64,000 nt of DNA, taken from positions 37,301-101,300 of the forward strand of contig JAFTXY010000006.1 of NCBI GenBank assembly GCA_017461425.1, given 5' to 3'. Below are positions 26,737 through 36,193 of this stretch, one piece after another. This stretch comes from Candidatus Gastranaerophilales bacterium. GTDB lineage: Bacteria; Cyanobacteriota; Vampirovibrionia; Gastranaerophilales; Gastranaerophilaceae. The stretch's first letter is position 1; every line of letters begins with the position of its first letter. The position numbers and the translations under genes were made by a program. Under the pieces are notes generated by a model. The model ran no database searches. It was not told where the DNA came from and saw only the letters and a list, made by a program, of their open reading frames with translations.

Positions 26737-28877
26737 GAATAACTCTGAATATACTAAATACATATAAAAAACAAGCAAAAAACAATATCAACAATTATTG
26801 TTCATTTCCTAAAACGACTGATAGCTTTGAAAAAAGTCAAATAAACTTTCAAGGTGTAAAATGTGCCGAAAGCAGATTTATGATTAGAGATATTGAATAC
26901 ATGCATTGTCCTGCTTGCGGATTATTAATGTTAACAAAAGCACAAGTCAAGGCTTTTGTTTCTGATGTTTGCGGAAGAAAAGGTCCAGATTTAGCAGCTG
27001 CGCTTGAAAAATATGAAGACGAATCTGTTTTTGTAAAAGACGAAAAGAAAAATCAAAGAAAATCAATCTATAGACCTCAAAAACAAGAAATCGTTAATAT
27101 AATTAAAAAATTAGCAATTGAAAATCCTAGTCTTTCTTTGGTTCAATTAGTTCAATTAAAAGCTGATGAATACCTACAAAGTCTTATAAAAGAACAATTA
27201 ATAATTGTAGGAGAATTAGAACAATATATTCAACAGGAATTAAAAGACGAAGAATATAAAAACGCAAAAACAATAATTAATGAATACACAAGCCAAATAA
27301 AAGGCGAAAACGAAGTTGAATTCAGAAGAAGAGCTTTTATTTCTGCTCTTGAAAACGTAACAAATGACACACAAAAACAACAAAAAATAACAGAAATAGT
27401 TTCAAAACTACCAACTTCAGATACAAGAATTGATTCATTCTTTGTTAAATATTCTAAAAAAGGAAGAACTTCAAAAGAAATTGCAAGTAAATTTGTCGCC
27501 CAAAGCATTCCAACGGCTGAACACTTAATTCCAAAGTCAAAAGGCGGCAAAAATATGACAACAAATTATATCTGCGATTGCGCAGATTGTAATTCTGCAA
27601 GAAGCAATACGGATTTTGATAAATGGATAGAAGAAAAACCACAATTAAAAACAAATCTGCAATTTTATTTAGAAGATGTACAAAGAGCAATTGATGCTGG
27701 CGAATTATCATCTGATTATGATTTATATATAGAAGAAATCATAGAAGTCATCAAAGATTTAAGTAATGGCAAAATAAAGCTTCAAGTTCCAAAATCCACG
27801 ACAGATGTTCAATACAAAGCCACAATGCAAAAAAGAAGAATTGAAGTTGACAAAATAAAACAAAAAATATCTAAATTATTCTTAAGAAAAAGAGATCTTA
27901 AAAAAGAAGTTGCAAAATTAGAAGGACATGAAAATTATTTAAGCATTGTCCAATATCAAATTATGCAAAACAACATTAAATCAACGCAAGATGAGATATC
28001 AACAATAGAAAGAAGACTAACTGATATTTCAGAAGAAAAACAAGAACTAAAAACAAAAATAGAAATAGCAGAAAAACAGCATACAGAAGATGAACTCATA
28101 GAAGAAGCGCAAGAAGAACTTAAAAACCTTGATAGAAGAGAAAGCTCTCTAAATATTCGATTAATAGAAACAAGGCAAAGATTATCAGAATTAAACGAAA
28201 AAAGAAGAATGTTATCAGAAATTCTTCCATCTATTGAAGAAATTGAATCTTCGATTGGAGAAAATCTCAAAATAGCAGAAATTGAAGCTATAATTACTCA
28301 ACAAATAGAAGCACTAGAAAAATCAGTAACTGATGAAAGATATATTCTTGATAGGCTCATAGATATTGAAATAGAAAACAAAGAATTAAATCAAGAAAAT
28401 GAACAAATCATTGCAAGATTAGGTTCAATCCCGCAAGATAAAACCGATTTTGAAAAATACAAAAAATACATAAGATTATGTGAACAAGCAGAAGCAATAG
28501 AGCAGGAACAATCTAGCAAATCAAAATATCTCGAAGTTCTATCTGAAGCTCAAATATTAATGAAAGATATTATTTTTGAACTTTCGCAACACGATGATGT
28601 AAAATACTTTATAAATCTTGAGACAATTGAAAATAATAAAGAAGAACAAGAAATCATTCACGAAAGATTACAAGAAATTCCGCAAACAAAAGATAAAATT
28701 GAAAAATTAAAAGATAAAATTTTAATAGAAAAAATTAAAAATATTTCAGAATTAAGAAATGAAATCAAAACAATAGAAGATACTATTGCATATAATAGCG
28801 AAATCTTAAGCAAATTAAAACACTACAAAACAATGACCAACGAAGAATTCAGAAGACTTCTGAGCCTAATATACTAA
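26733..28877 (+). CDS. HNH-motif protein with long coiled coil (copy A)
   Basis: This 714-aa protein has an INFQG element at residues 37-41 and a zinc-ribbon-like pair (HCPACGLLM, Cys59 and Cys62). An HNH module follows at ~261-300: AEHLIPKSKGG (first His), TTNYICDCADCNSARSN (central Asn and the second CxxCN), then FDKWIEEKP. After residue ~380 it is almost entirely coiled coil (ERRLTDISEEKQELKTKIEI). It could be a nuclease tethered to a rod. Whether the HNH is active cannot be told from sequence alone. It overlaps the helicase gene and is followed 1 nt later by a paralogue. Confidence 0.75.
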   Translation: MRITLNILNTYKKQAKNNINNYCSFPKTTDSFEKSQINFQGVKCAESRFMIRDIEYMHCPACGLLMLTKAQVKAFVSDVCGRKGPDLAAALEKYEDESVFVKDEKKNQRKSIYRPQKQEIVNIIKKLAIENPSLSLVQLVQLKADEYLQSLIKEQLIIVGELEQYIQQELKDEEYKNAKTIINEYTSQIKGENEVEFRRRAFISALENVTNDTQKQQKITEIVSKLPTSDTRIDSFFVKYSKKGRTSKEIASKFVAQSIPTAEHLIPKSKGGKNMTTNYICDCADCNSARSNTDFDKWIEEKPQLKTNLQFYLEDVQRAIDAGELSSDYDLYIEEIIEVIKDLSNGKIKLQVPKSTTDVQYKATMQKRRIEVDKIKQKISKLFLRKRDLKKEVAKLEGHENYLSIVQYQIMQNNIKSTQDEISTIERRLTDISEEKQELKTKIEIAEKQHTEDELIEEAQEELKNLDRRESSLNIRLIETRQRLSELNEKRRMLSEILPSIEEIESSIGENLKIAEIEAIITQQIEALEKSVTDERYILDRLIDIEIENKELNQENEQIIARLGSIPQDKTDFEKYKKYIRLCEQAEAIEQEQSSKSKYLEVLSEAQILMKDIIFELSQHDDVKYFINLETIENNKEEQEIIHERLQEIPQTKDKIEKLKDKILIEKIKNISELRNEIKTIEDTIAYNSEILSKLKHYKTMTNEEFRRLLSLIY

Positions 28878-28878
28878 A

Positions 28879-31047
28879 ATGAAAATACTATTTAACACAT
28901 TAATTGCAAAAAATAATATAAATAAAGACAAAAAGGCATCAAACCCTTTATTTTTCAAAGGTTTTGATTGCCCTCAAGATAGCTTTGAATTAAAAAATTT
29001 ATATAATATCCCTTGTCCTATTTGTTCAATCCCAATGATTAGAAGAAATCAAATTGATAAATTTGTCGCAAGCGTACAAGATAAAACAGGAAACGATTTA
29101 ATCCAAGAACTTCAAAAATATCAAAAATATTACCACGAAACAGAAGCTCTTGCTGCATCTGACATCATTCTTGAGGCAGGTAAAAATACAGGCGAAAATA
29201 TTAAACAAATTGTTGATAGATTAGCTCAAAACAATGAAGCTGCACAAAAAGATAGAATATTAGATGAAATTGATAAAATGCGCAGAATTGCAAACAGTCT
29301 AACTCAGCAAGAACAAAAATCGTACAATATAATACTTGATGAATATGCTGCTTGCATAACTCATGACGAAAAAACAATGAGCCCAGATGAATTATGTGTA
29401 AAATTATTATCGGTTATAAAAAATCAACAAAATGTTAGAAAAAGAATAGAAAAAACCGTTAAAAGACTTCCATCTGAAAGCGAAGGTTCTGCAAAATTCT
29501 TTAAAAGAAATATGGGCAAAAGCCAAGCAGAAATAGCATCAAGATTGGTTACTCCATCATACATAACTTGCGAACATATAAAACCAAAATCAAATGGTGG
29601 CGCAAATAATACAGCAAACTATCTTGCTCAATGCGAAGATTGTAATTCTAAAAGAAATAACAAACCGTTTATGGAATGGATTAATTCTTTTCCTTTATTC
29701 CCAAGAAATTTCAGAATGTATATCGATGCGATATTACAAAAACTTGAAAACGGCGAACTATCTTCAAAATATGATTCTTATTTGGAAGATGTTACAACAA
29801 CAGTTGCAAAAGAAACAAACGGAAGAGTTAGAATAGAAGCGCCAAAAATAAAAAGAGCATTCGAAGCAGTGGATGGCGAATTGAGCATAGAAGAATATCT
29901 TTCTACTTTTAAGGCAAAACTTAGAATGCAAAAAGGCGAACTTAAAAGTATGAAACGTGAAGCAAGTGGATATGAAATAAACCCACAGTTTCATTTAATT
30001 GTTGAATACAACAAAATGGTTCGAGAAAGAACTGGGCTTTATAGAAAATTAAAAGAGCAAGAAAAAACAACCTCAACAAAAAAAGATATTTTAGACAGCT
30101 GTTATAAAAAAATTAATGAATTATCTGCAAGACGAGCAAAATTTGCTGAAATGAAACCAACAGACAAACAATATAATGATGCAAGAACCCAAATAAGAAA
30201 AATTGAAGCATTTTTAGAAACAAAAGATATACCTGAAATTGAAACTCAATACAATGAAGCAAAATCAAAACTTGAAGAAATAAAAGGAAGATTATCAAGA
30301 TTAAATAGCGATATTACAAATATTGAAAAGAAAATAGATTTTCCACAACAATTTCAAGATATTATCAATGAAAAAAAAGCACGACTTAGCGATTTGACAG
30401 AAAAAGTTAAAAGAGAAAAACCTGCCAAAATCTCTTCTCAAGAAACAATGATTAAAGATATCGCTCAACTTGAAGAAGAATTACAATTATTAATTCAAGC
30501 AAATGCATCACTAGACACATCGGCTTCTACTGGCAAAGAAGTTGTTGAATATAGACACTTCTTAGCTCTTCTTGAAAGAACTAAAACAATGAAAGCAGCA
30601 AATGAAAATCCAAGAACTAAAACTCTTCCAGAAGATGCTGAAATATTAGAACTTGCTACACAAAAAATTGAAGAAAATTTAGATATGCTAATTACTCACA
30701 ATCCAAGTGTTCAATATCAAAGAAATCTTGATAAGATTGCCGATATAAGCGCAACGATTCAAAAAGCATATGAAAATTTGGAAAGAACAAGAGAACAAAG
30801 CATACAACAAAAAGCATTATTAACAAAATTGGAACAATATGAGGCTGAAATCACTACATTAAATACAGAAATAGAAGAACTATCCAAAAAACTTGAAGAA
30901 ACAAAAAAATTATTCAATGCAGCAACTTCTGAATTTATGATTTCTTCTCTTGAAGATGAAATAGCATGCAAAGAAAAACTTTTATTAAACTTTGAATTAG
31001 GAAATATTTCCGAAGAAGATTTTTTAATGGAAGCAACTTCTCTATAA
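28879..31047 (+). CDS. HNH-motif protein with long coiled coil (copy B, paralogue of copy A)
   Basis: This 722-aa protein has the same order of parts as copy A: F-x-G element (PLFFKG at 23-28), CPIC pair (Cys46, Cys49) with IRRNQIDKFV, HNH module at ~231-270 (CEHIKPKSNGG, NTANYLAQCEDCNSKRNN, FMEWINSFP), then ~370 residues of coiled coil (EIETQYNEAKSKLEEIKGRL). After the HNH part both copies share the GELSS-YD-YxE helix. They are diverged, so the duplication is old and both copies may be needed, perhaps as a heterodimer. Confidence 0.75.
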   Translation: MKILFNTLIAKNNINKDKKASNPLFFKGFDCPQDSFELKNLYNIPCPICSIPMIRRNQIDKFVASVQDKTGNDLIQELQKYQKYYHETEALAASDIILEAGKNTGENIKQIVDRLAQNNEAAQKDRILDEIDKMRRIANSLTQQEQKSYNIILDEYAACITHDEKTMSPDELCVKLLSVIKNQQNVRKRIEKTVKRLPSESEGSAKFFKRNMGKSQAEIASRLVTPSYITCEHIKPKSNGGANNTANYLAQCEDCNSKRNNKPFMEWINSFPLFPRNFRMYIDAILQKLENGELSSKYDSYLEDVTTTVAKETNGRVRIEAPKIKRAFEAVDGELSIEEYLSTFKAKLRMQKGELKSMKREASGYEINPQFHLIVEYNKMVRERTGLYRKLKEQEKTTSTKKDILDSCYKKINELSARRAKFAEMKPTDKQYNDARTQIRKIEAFLETKDIPEIETQYNEAKSKLEEIKGRLSRLNSDITNIEKKIDFPQQFQDIINEKKARLSDLTEKVKREKPAKISSQETMIKDIAQLEEELQLLIQANASLDTSASTGKEVVEYRHFLALLERTKTMKAANENPRTKTLPEDAEILELATQKIEENLDMLITHNPSVQYQRNLDKIADISATIQKAYENLERTREQSIQQKALLTKLEQYEAEITTLNTEIEELSKKLEETKKLFNAATSEFMISSLEDEIACKEKLLLNFELGNISEEDFLMEATSL

Positions 31048-31104
31048 TTTAAATTTCAAATATAGCAAGGGTTTTAGAGATTTTTATTAAGTTATGTAAC
31101 AAAA

Positions 31105-31129
31105 AAAGTATCTCCTGAAATCATACTTT
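31105..31129 (+). other. Leader hairpin with a loop complementary to a Shine-Dalgarno
   Basis: AAAGTAT (31105-31111) pairs with ATACTTT (31123-31129). The loop contains CTCCT, which is complementary to AGGAG at 31176-31180, the ribosome site of the 48-aa gene. It could be an RNA switch only if transcription begins upstream of it, which is not shown. Confidence 0.25.
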
Positions 31130-31187
31130 GTATATCGTTTTTATATAAATGTAAGCACGAAACAAACAATTTTAAAGGAGCTATAAA

Positions 31188-31334
31188 ATGTCAGCAGTAA
31201 ACAGTGTATCATCCACAACAAATACTCAACCAGCACCAGAAGTGGCAGGAACAATTGCAAATGCAGGCTCATCAAGCGAAAGCATTTTTACATCATCATC
31301 AGCACCAGCACCAAGCTCAGGTTGGGTTGCATAA
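31188..31334 (+). CDS. Tiny Ser/Ala/Pro-rich protein (48 aa)
   Basis: ATG is preceded by AAAGGAG at ideal spacing. The product is low-complexity (SSESIFTSSSAPAPSSGWVA at the end), with no membrane segment or Cys. The function is unknown. It is followed 16 nt later by the 46-aa membrane protein, so the two are probably co-expressed. The strong ribosome site argues that it is real despite its length. Confidence 0.6.
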   Translation: MSAVNSVSSTTNTQPAPEVAGTIANAGSSSESIFTSSSAPAPSSGWVA

Positions 31335-31350
31335 TATAAAGGAATTTAAA

Positions 31351-31491
31351 ATGGCAGATTTCAAGTTAAACAATTTTTTACTTGGTGCCCTAGTTTTAAT
31401 TTCTTGCACAATGTTTATCTGGACAATGAATTATATAAGCGCATCAAACAACTCTCAAATACCAACCGCAATTTCAGCATTTAATGCATAA
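31351..31491 (+). CDS. Tiny single-pass membrane protein (46 aa)
   Basis: The N-terminus MADFKLNN precedes a hydrophobic helix (FLLGALVLISCTMFIWTM) and a short polar tail. AAAGGA lies 7 nt before ATG. A longer frame open from 31204 reads through the neighbouring gene out of its frame and is not used. The Cys in the helix (LISC) could suggest a lipobox, but it sits within the membrane segment. The function is unknown. A terminator follows ~100 nt downstream. Confidence 0.65.
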   Translation: MADFKLNNFLLGALVLISCTMFIWTMNYISASNNSQIPTAISAFNA

Positions 31492-31798
31492 CCACATAAA
31501 ATAACCCCCATTAAAAAAGATTTATTAATAGTGCATACGGGTTGGCTATTAACAAAAAGGCGAAAGCTACTAGACAAACAAAGAGAACAACTGAAAAAGA
31601 GTCTTCAAAAGAGGCTCTTTTTTGGCGTTTTAAAAAGTTACAAAAACTATTGTTATTAATGCCACATCACTATAAAAACATAAACTAGCAATAGTTTATT
31701 AAATCAATGAAATTTTATAGTATTTTTGCAAATTTTAAAAAATTCGTATAGTATTTAATTAGAGTTTACTTAATTAATGTCAAAATTTAGGAGGAAGC
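31492..31798 (+). promoter_or_regulatory. Gene-free region before glnA: terminator plus glnA promoter
   Basis: It holds a rho-independent terminator at 31594-31623 (AAAAAGAG...CTCTTTTTT). A candidate glnA promoter lies at ~31733-31752 (TTTGCA, 16 bp, TATAGT). A GC-richer stretch at 31530-31575 before the terminator may be structured, but I could not match it to a known riboswitch; the glutamine-sensing glnA motif was looked for and not found. GGAGGA precedes the glnA ATG. Confidence 0.6.
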
Positions 31799-33139
31799 AT
31801 GACAAACACTCAAGAAAAAAGAGAGCATATTATAAAACAATGCGAGGAAAATAATGTCAGATTCATAAGACTACAATTTTGCGACATTAATGGGGCAATG
31901 AAAAATTTATCATTACCAATAAGCCAACTAAACAAAGTTTTAAATAATGAAATCATGTTAGATGGTTCTTCTATAAAAGGTTTTAGAAGCATTGAAACAT
32001 CTGATATGTATTTCTTCCCTGATTTAGATACTTTCGTTATTCTTCCATGGTGTGAAAGAGATGGCGAAAATGTTGCAAGAATAATCTGTGATATTCATAA
32101 TTCAGACGGAACTCCTTTTGAGGGTTGCCCAAGATGTAATTTAAAAAGAATGATAGCAAGAGCAGAAAAACTTGGTTTCAAAATGAATGTTGGACCAGAA
32201 GCAGAATTTTTCATCTTTGAACGTGATGAAAAAGGCGAAGCAACAACAATTCCAAACGATAAAGGTGGTTATTATGATGCTGCTCCTGCTGATATGGCAG
32301 AAGATATAAGACGAGATATCGTAAGAACATTAGAATCTATGAATTTTGAAATTGAAGCATCTCATCACGAGGGTGCTGATGGTCAACATGAAATAGATTT
32401 TAAATATGCAGACGCATTAACTGCAGCAGATAATATAATCACTTTTAAGTATGCAGTTAAAAGCATTGCAAATGAATACGGAGTACATGCAACATTTATG
32501 CCAAAACCAATCTATGGCATAGCAGGTTCTGGCATGCATTGCAACTTGTCTTTATTTAAAGATGGGCAAAATTCATTCTATGCTCCAGATGAAGAATATC
32601 AGCTTTCAAAAGAAGCAATCTATTCAATAGGAGGCGTTTTAAAACACGTTAATGCATTTACTGCAATCACAAATCCTTTGGTAAACAGCTATAAAAGATT
32701 AGTACCTGGTTATGAAGCTCCTGTTTACAAAGCTTGGAGCATTGCAAATCGTTCTGCATTAATAAGAGTACCAGCGAAGCGTGGAAGCGCTACAAGAATA
32801 GAGCTTCGCTCTCCGGACCCATCTTGTAACCCATATTTAGCCTTATCTGTTATTTTAGGTGCAATTTTAGATGGTATCGAAAATAAAATCGAACCACCAA
32901 TGCAAGTTGAAGAAAATATCTATGAAATGAGCAAAAAAGAACTTAAACAAGCAAATATTGAATCATTGCCTGGAACATTACTAGAAGCTGTTTTCCTTCT
33001 TAAAAAAGATGATGTTATAAAAGAATCTTTAGGAGAGCATATTTTAAATGAATTTATAACTGCAAAAGAAATAGAATGGGATAGATATAGAACTTATGTA
33101 ACTCAATGGGAATTAGATTCTTATTTAAATGCATATTAA
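31799..33139 (+). CDS. glnA: Type I glutamine synthetase
   Basis: It makes glutamine from glutamate, ammonia and ATP. Signatures are [10 protein letters not shown] near residue 54, GPEAEFFIF near 137, [15 protein letters not shown] near 186, [14 protein letters not shown] near 240, [13 protein letters not shown] near 301 and [19 protein letters not shown] near 322. The 446-aa length and the lack of the KNLYDLP-like adenylylation segment place it in the GSI-alpha group, which is feedback- or inhibitor-regulated rather than adenylylated. It is monocistronic, with a strong terminator. Confidence 0.97.
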   Translation: MTNTQEKREHIIKQCEENNVRFIRLQFCDINGAMKNLSLPISQLNKVLNNEIMLDGSSIKGFRSIETSDMYFFPDLDTFVILPWCERDGENVARIICDIHNSDGTPFEGCPRCNLKRMIARAEKLGFKMNVGPEAEFFIFERDEKGEATTIPNDKGGYYDAAPADMAEDIRRDIVRTLESMNFEIEASHHEGADGQHEIDFKYADALTAADNIITFKYAVKSIANEYGVHATFMPKPIYGIAGSGMHCNLSLFKDGQNSFYAPDEEYQLSKEAIYSIGGVLKHVNAFTAITNPLVNSYKRLVPGYEAPVYKAWSIANRSALIRVPAKRGSATRIELRSPDPSCNPYLALSVILGAILDGIENKIEPPMQVEENIYEMSKKELKQANIESLPGTLLEAVFLLKKDDVIKESLGEHILNEFITAKEIEWDRYRTYVTQWELDSYLNAY

Positions 33140-33144
33140 ACACT

Positions 33145-33176
33145 AAAAAACGAGGCTTGAAGCCTCGTTTTTTTTA
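33145..33176 (+). terminator. Terminator of glnA (possibly bidirectional)
   Basis: AACGAGGCT-TGA-AGCCTCGTT is followed by an eight-T run. The A-run on the left could also serve the convergent hpf gene. Confidence 0.88.
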
Positions 33177-33193
33177 TAACTAATTATTTGAAA

Positions 33194-33547
33194 TTATACC
33201 TCAACTTCCGGATTTGTAGTTCTAATTGATTCAACACCGCCTTTGGATTTAGACAAACCTTTTTCTTTGTGTTTTTTAACTTGTCTTTCCAATTTGTCAC
33301 ATACAAGATCAATTGAGGCATACATACTTTCGGCTTGTTCTTCAACTCTAATTGTTTCGCCGCCAATTTTGCAATTAATCTCTGCTATGTGAGAGTCGTT
33401 AACGGAGGGATTTTTAATAACCGATAAAATTGCATCAATTGCATCAATTTGTTCATAGTGAGCTGCAACTTTTCCGGCTTTTTCTTTGACGTAAGCTTTG
33501 ATTGCATCTGTGATTTCGATGTTACGTCCATTAACGTGGATGTGCAT
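33194..33547 (-). CDS. hpf: Ribosome hibernation promoting factor, short form
   Basis: It binds the small ribosomal subunit in stationary phase. The 117-aa protein from ATG 33545-33547 starts MHIHVNGRNIEITDAIKAYV and continues with the S30AE core (AEINCKIGGETIRVEEQAES, MYASIDLVCDKLERQVKKHK). GGAG sits just upstream of this ATG; an earlier in-frame start 33 bp upstream lacks support. The C-terminal dimerisation domain of long HPF is absent, so it is a short type; cyanobacteria usually carry the long LrtA form. Confidence 0.9.
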   Translation of the reverse strand: MHIHVNGRNIEITDAIKAYVKEKAGKVAAHYEQIDAIDAILSVIKNPSVNDSHIAEINCKIGGETIRVEEQAESMYASIDLVCDKLERQVKKHKEKGLSKSKGGVESIRTTNPEVEV

Positions 33548-33706
33548 AGTTTTCTCCGTTTCTAGCAAGATAATCTCCATCTTTGCATTTATATATTATA
33601 CCCTATTTTAAAGTTTTTTAAAAGGAGTTTGATTTAAAAGTTAAATTACTTTACTTAATTTTTATGAAGCTTTATAATGTAACTTGCGAAAGCTTTTGAG
33701 GTAATA

Positions 33707-34957
33707 ATGGAAAAAGATTTATTTAATTTATGTAATAACAAAATAGCAAATATGAGCAATTATATAATGTTCACAATTAAAGCTCGACAAATGGAATTAA
33801 CTCCCGAATTAAAGGCAAAAAACAGAGCCCCAATCGCATTATCAATGGGCGCTCCTGTTGAAAAAGTTCCTGAATATGTAATAAAAAAATCAATTGAATA
33901 TATGAATGTTGATTCACTTCACACATATTCAACTCCAAAAGGGGAAGCTAAATTTTTAGAAGCTGTTAAAAACAGAATGAAAGCTCGCTTTAATGTAGAT
34001 TTAGATTCAAAAAGCGAAATATTTTCCCTAATCGGCTCAAAAGAAGGTATATCAAACCTTGTAAAAGCTTTGGTTAATCCAAAAGAAAATGAAAAAGAAC
34101 AAGATGTAATTATGGTTCCAAACCCCGGATATGCGTCTTATTCTCAAATGATTAACGTTGCTAATGCAAAATTTTATGGAATTGATTTAAATAAAGAAAA
34201 TAATTATCAACCTAATTTAGAAGAGGTTTTATCTAAATACATAAAAGAAGGTAACGACCCAAGCAAAATTAAAGCTATTGTTGTAAATTATCCAAATAAT
34301 CCATTGGGTTGCACATGTGATTTTGAATATTTACAACATTGCGTTGATTTTTGTAATAAGCACAACATAATTTTGATTTCTGATAACGCATATTGTGAAA
34401 TGTATTACGATGAAAAATACAAACCTCATTCAGCACTAGAATGCAAAGGAGCAATGGATTGCTGTATTGAAATGTATAGTTTTTCTAAATCTTATGCAAT
34501 GACAGGTTGGAGAATAGGCTATGCTGTTGGAAATAAAAAACTTATAACTATGCTATCAAGACAAAAATCAACAGTTGATACAGGTATATTCAAAGTTCTT
34601 CAATATGCTGCCGCAGATTTATTAGAAAGTCAAGAAGGACAAGAATATATCGACAAACAAAACATAAAATTCAAAAATAAGTTACAAAAGTTTGTTGATG
34701 GTTTAAATTCATTGGGCTACAAAGTTGAAATGCCTAAAGCAACATTCTATTTATGGATGGAAATTCCAAAAAGATATAATGATTGTTCCGAATTTGCAAA
34801 AGATATGCTTGAAACATCAGGCATTGTTATAGTTCCTGGAACTGCTTTTGATAAAAATGCAACAAGATATGTTAGATTATCTGTTGTGGCTTCTGATGAT
34901 GATTCAAAAGAAGTAATTAAACGCATGAAAGAAGATGGCTTCTATTTTGAAAAATAA
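33707..34957 (+). CDS. PLP-dependent class I/II aminotransferase, LL-diaminopimelate aminotransferase-like
   Basis: This is a fold-type I aminotransferase of 416 aa. The PLP lysine is in SFSKSYAMTGWRIGY (near residue 265). Other signatures are LHTYSTPKGEAKFLEAV (substrate lid region), IMVPNPGYASY and VVNYPNNPLGCTC. The YSTPKG element and overall length resemble the DapL/alanine-type group; cyanobacteria make lysine and peptidoglycan meso-DAP via DapL. The precise substrate is unsure. TGAGGT precedes ATG and TATAAT lies 35 nt upstream. It overlaps hisH by 23 nt. Confidence 0.85.
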   Translation: MEKDLFNLCNNKIANMSNYIMFTIKARQMELTPELKAKNRAPIALSMGAPVEKVPEYVIKKSIEYMNVDSLHTYSTPKGEAKFLEAVKNRMKARFNVDLDSKSEIFSLIGSKEGISNLVKALVNPKENEKEQDVIMVPNPGYASYSQMINVANAKFYGIDLNKENNYQPNLEEVLSKYIKEGNDPSKIKAIVVNYPNNPLGCTCDFEYLQHCVDFCNKHNIILISDNAYCEMYYDEKYKPHSALECKGAMDCCIEMYSFSKSYAMTGWRIGYAVGNKKLITMLSRQKSTVDTGIFKVLQYAAADLLESQEGQEYIDKQNIKFKNKLQKFVDGLNSLGYKVEMPKATFYLWMEIPKRYNDCSEFAKDMLETSGIVIVPGTAFDKNATRYVRLSVVASDDDSKEVIKRMKEDGFYFEK

Positions 34958-35540
34958 AATTGTAATTATAGATTATAATTCAGGAAACATAAAAAGCCTT
35001 GGAAATATGCTTTCATTTTTAGGATGCGACTATGTATTATCTTCAAAAAAAGAAGAAATCTTAAACGCAAAAAAACTTCTCTTCCCTGGACAAGGACAAT
35101 TTGCACAAGCAATGGACAATCTTAAAAAAACAGATTTAATCGATACAATCAAGGAAAGCATTGATAAAGGAGTTGATTTTTTAGGAATTTGCCTAGGATT
35201 ACAAATATTATTTGAAAAAAGCGAAGAAGCCCCAGGAGTTGAGGGACTAGGAATTTTAAAAGGCGAAGTTAAAAAATTCCAAAAAGGAAAAACTCCTCAA
35301 ATAGGTTGGAACAAAATTCAAACAACAAAAAATAATTCATATCTTGAAGATGATTATTTTTATTTTGTTAATTCATATTATGTCGTTCCTGATGATGAAA
35401 AAATTATTTCTTCAACATGTAATTATGAAATAGAATTTTGTTCATCTATTCAAAAAAATAATCTTAGTGCTGTACAATTTCATCCAGAAAAAAGCTCAGA
35501 TGCGGGTATTAAATTTTTCAAAAAATGGCTAGAATTATAA
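34935..35540 (+). CDS. hisH: HisH, glutaminase subunit of imidazole glycerol phosphate synthase
   Basis: This class I glutamine amidotransferase supplies ammonia to HisF in histidine synthesis. It shows IIDYNSGNIKSLGNML at the start, FPGQGQF (oxyanion strand), the nucleophile Cys in FLGICLGLQILFE and the His/Glu pair in AVQFHPEKSS. The motif GVDFLGICLG and the 201-aa length fit HisH. No hisF or other his gene is next to it, so the operon is mixed; the 5' end overlaps the aminotransferase gene. Confidence 0.93.
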   Translation: MASILKNKIVIIDYNSGNIKSLGNMLSFLGCDYVLSSKKEEILNAKKLLFPGQGQFAQAMDNLKKTDLIDTIKESIDKGVDFLGICLGLQILFEKSEEAPGVEGLGILKGEVKKFQKGKTPQIGWNKIQTTKNNSYLEDDYFYFVNSYYVVPDDEKIISSTCNYEIEFCSSIQKNNLSAVQFHPEKSSDAGIKFFKKWLEL

Positions 35541-35542
35541 TT

Positions 35543-36193
35543 ATGAAAAAACTTATTTTATTACTTATTATATTTTTTAATATCTATATAGCGACAAATG
35601 CCAATATTTTGCCACACTACAGTAATGGCTTAAGAAGATATGGAATTGGCTATACAAAAGTTGAAAGCCCTCTGGAAATGAGAAGAGAAGCAAAAGAAGA
35701 TGGCGAACTTTTAGAAAAACTCCTTTTTGATTACAAAGGCAATGCAACTTGTTCAATCAATAAAGACAGATGCCCAATTGAAGAAATTTTTTCAGTTTAT
35801 TCTCGTGAGAAAAAAATTGCCCTTTTAACAACTCTTGATGAATCACAAGGCTGGTCTTTGGTTTGTTTTAACCAAGCAACAACACCTATTTGCGGATGGG
35901 TAAAAGAAGAAAACAAATACTATAATTGGAATGATTTTTATAGCATTTTTGGTAAAAAATATGGCATATATTTATTCAAAGATATGCAAAAAAACGATAA
36001 AATTTTGTATTCTGCACCAATGAAACAATCAAATTCTGTTGGTTCTATCGAACTTCCAAAACATATTTCCCCTTGGTTAGTCAGAGGAAATTGGATTTTG
36101 GTTAAAGTGCATGATATTAACAACCAATTTAAAACAGGATGGATTAATTTCAGAGGAAACGACGGCAGACTTAAAGTTTTTGTGAAGTTTTAA
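35543..36193 (+). CDS. Secreted protein, possibly SH3-like, function unknown (216 aa)
   Basis: From ATG 35543 it has a signal peptide (MKKLILLLIIFFNIYIATNA). The mature protein is rich in aromatic residues and contains two short repeats of a Trp-turn type (GWSLVCFNQATTPICGWV and NWILVKVHDINNQFKTGWI) that look like bacterial SH3-like domains, each ending in GW. A CxxxxxxxC pair lies upstream (CSINKDRC). It lies 2 nt after hisH and is likely co-transcribed. The phage remnant begins immediately at its 3' end, so its last residues may be altered. Confidence 0.65.
   Translation: MKKLILLLIIFFNIYIATNANILPHYSNGLRRYGIGYTKVESPLEMRREAKEDGELLEKLLFDYKGNATCSINKDRCPIEEIFSVYSREKKIALLTTLDESQGWSLVCFNQATTPICGWVKEENKYYNWNDFYSIFGKKYGIYLFKDMQKNDKILYSAPMKQSNSVGSIELPKHISPWLVRGNWILVKVHDINNQFKTGWINFRGNDGRLKVFVKF

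Noticed and set aside
31060..31090. CRISPR-type GTTTTAGAG repeat sequence
   Set aside because: A single occurrence with no second copy and no cas genes nearby.
31500..31798. Glutamine-sensing riboswitch before glnA
   Set aside because: The conserved GGAAGUAGG and CCGAAGGAACGC elements of the glnA motif are not present; only a terminator and a promoter could be supported.
31700..31798. NtcA binding site (GTA-N8-TAC) before glnA
   Set aside because: GTA and TAC occur but not at the required spacing of eight.
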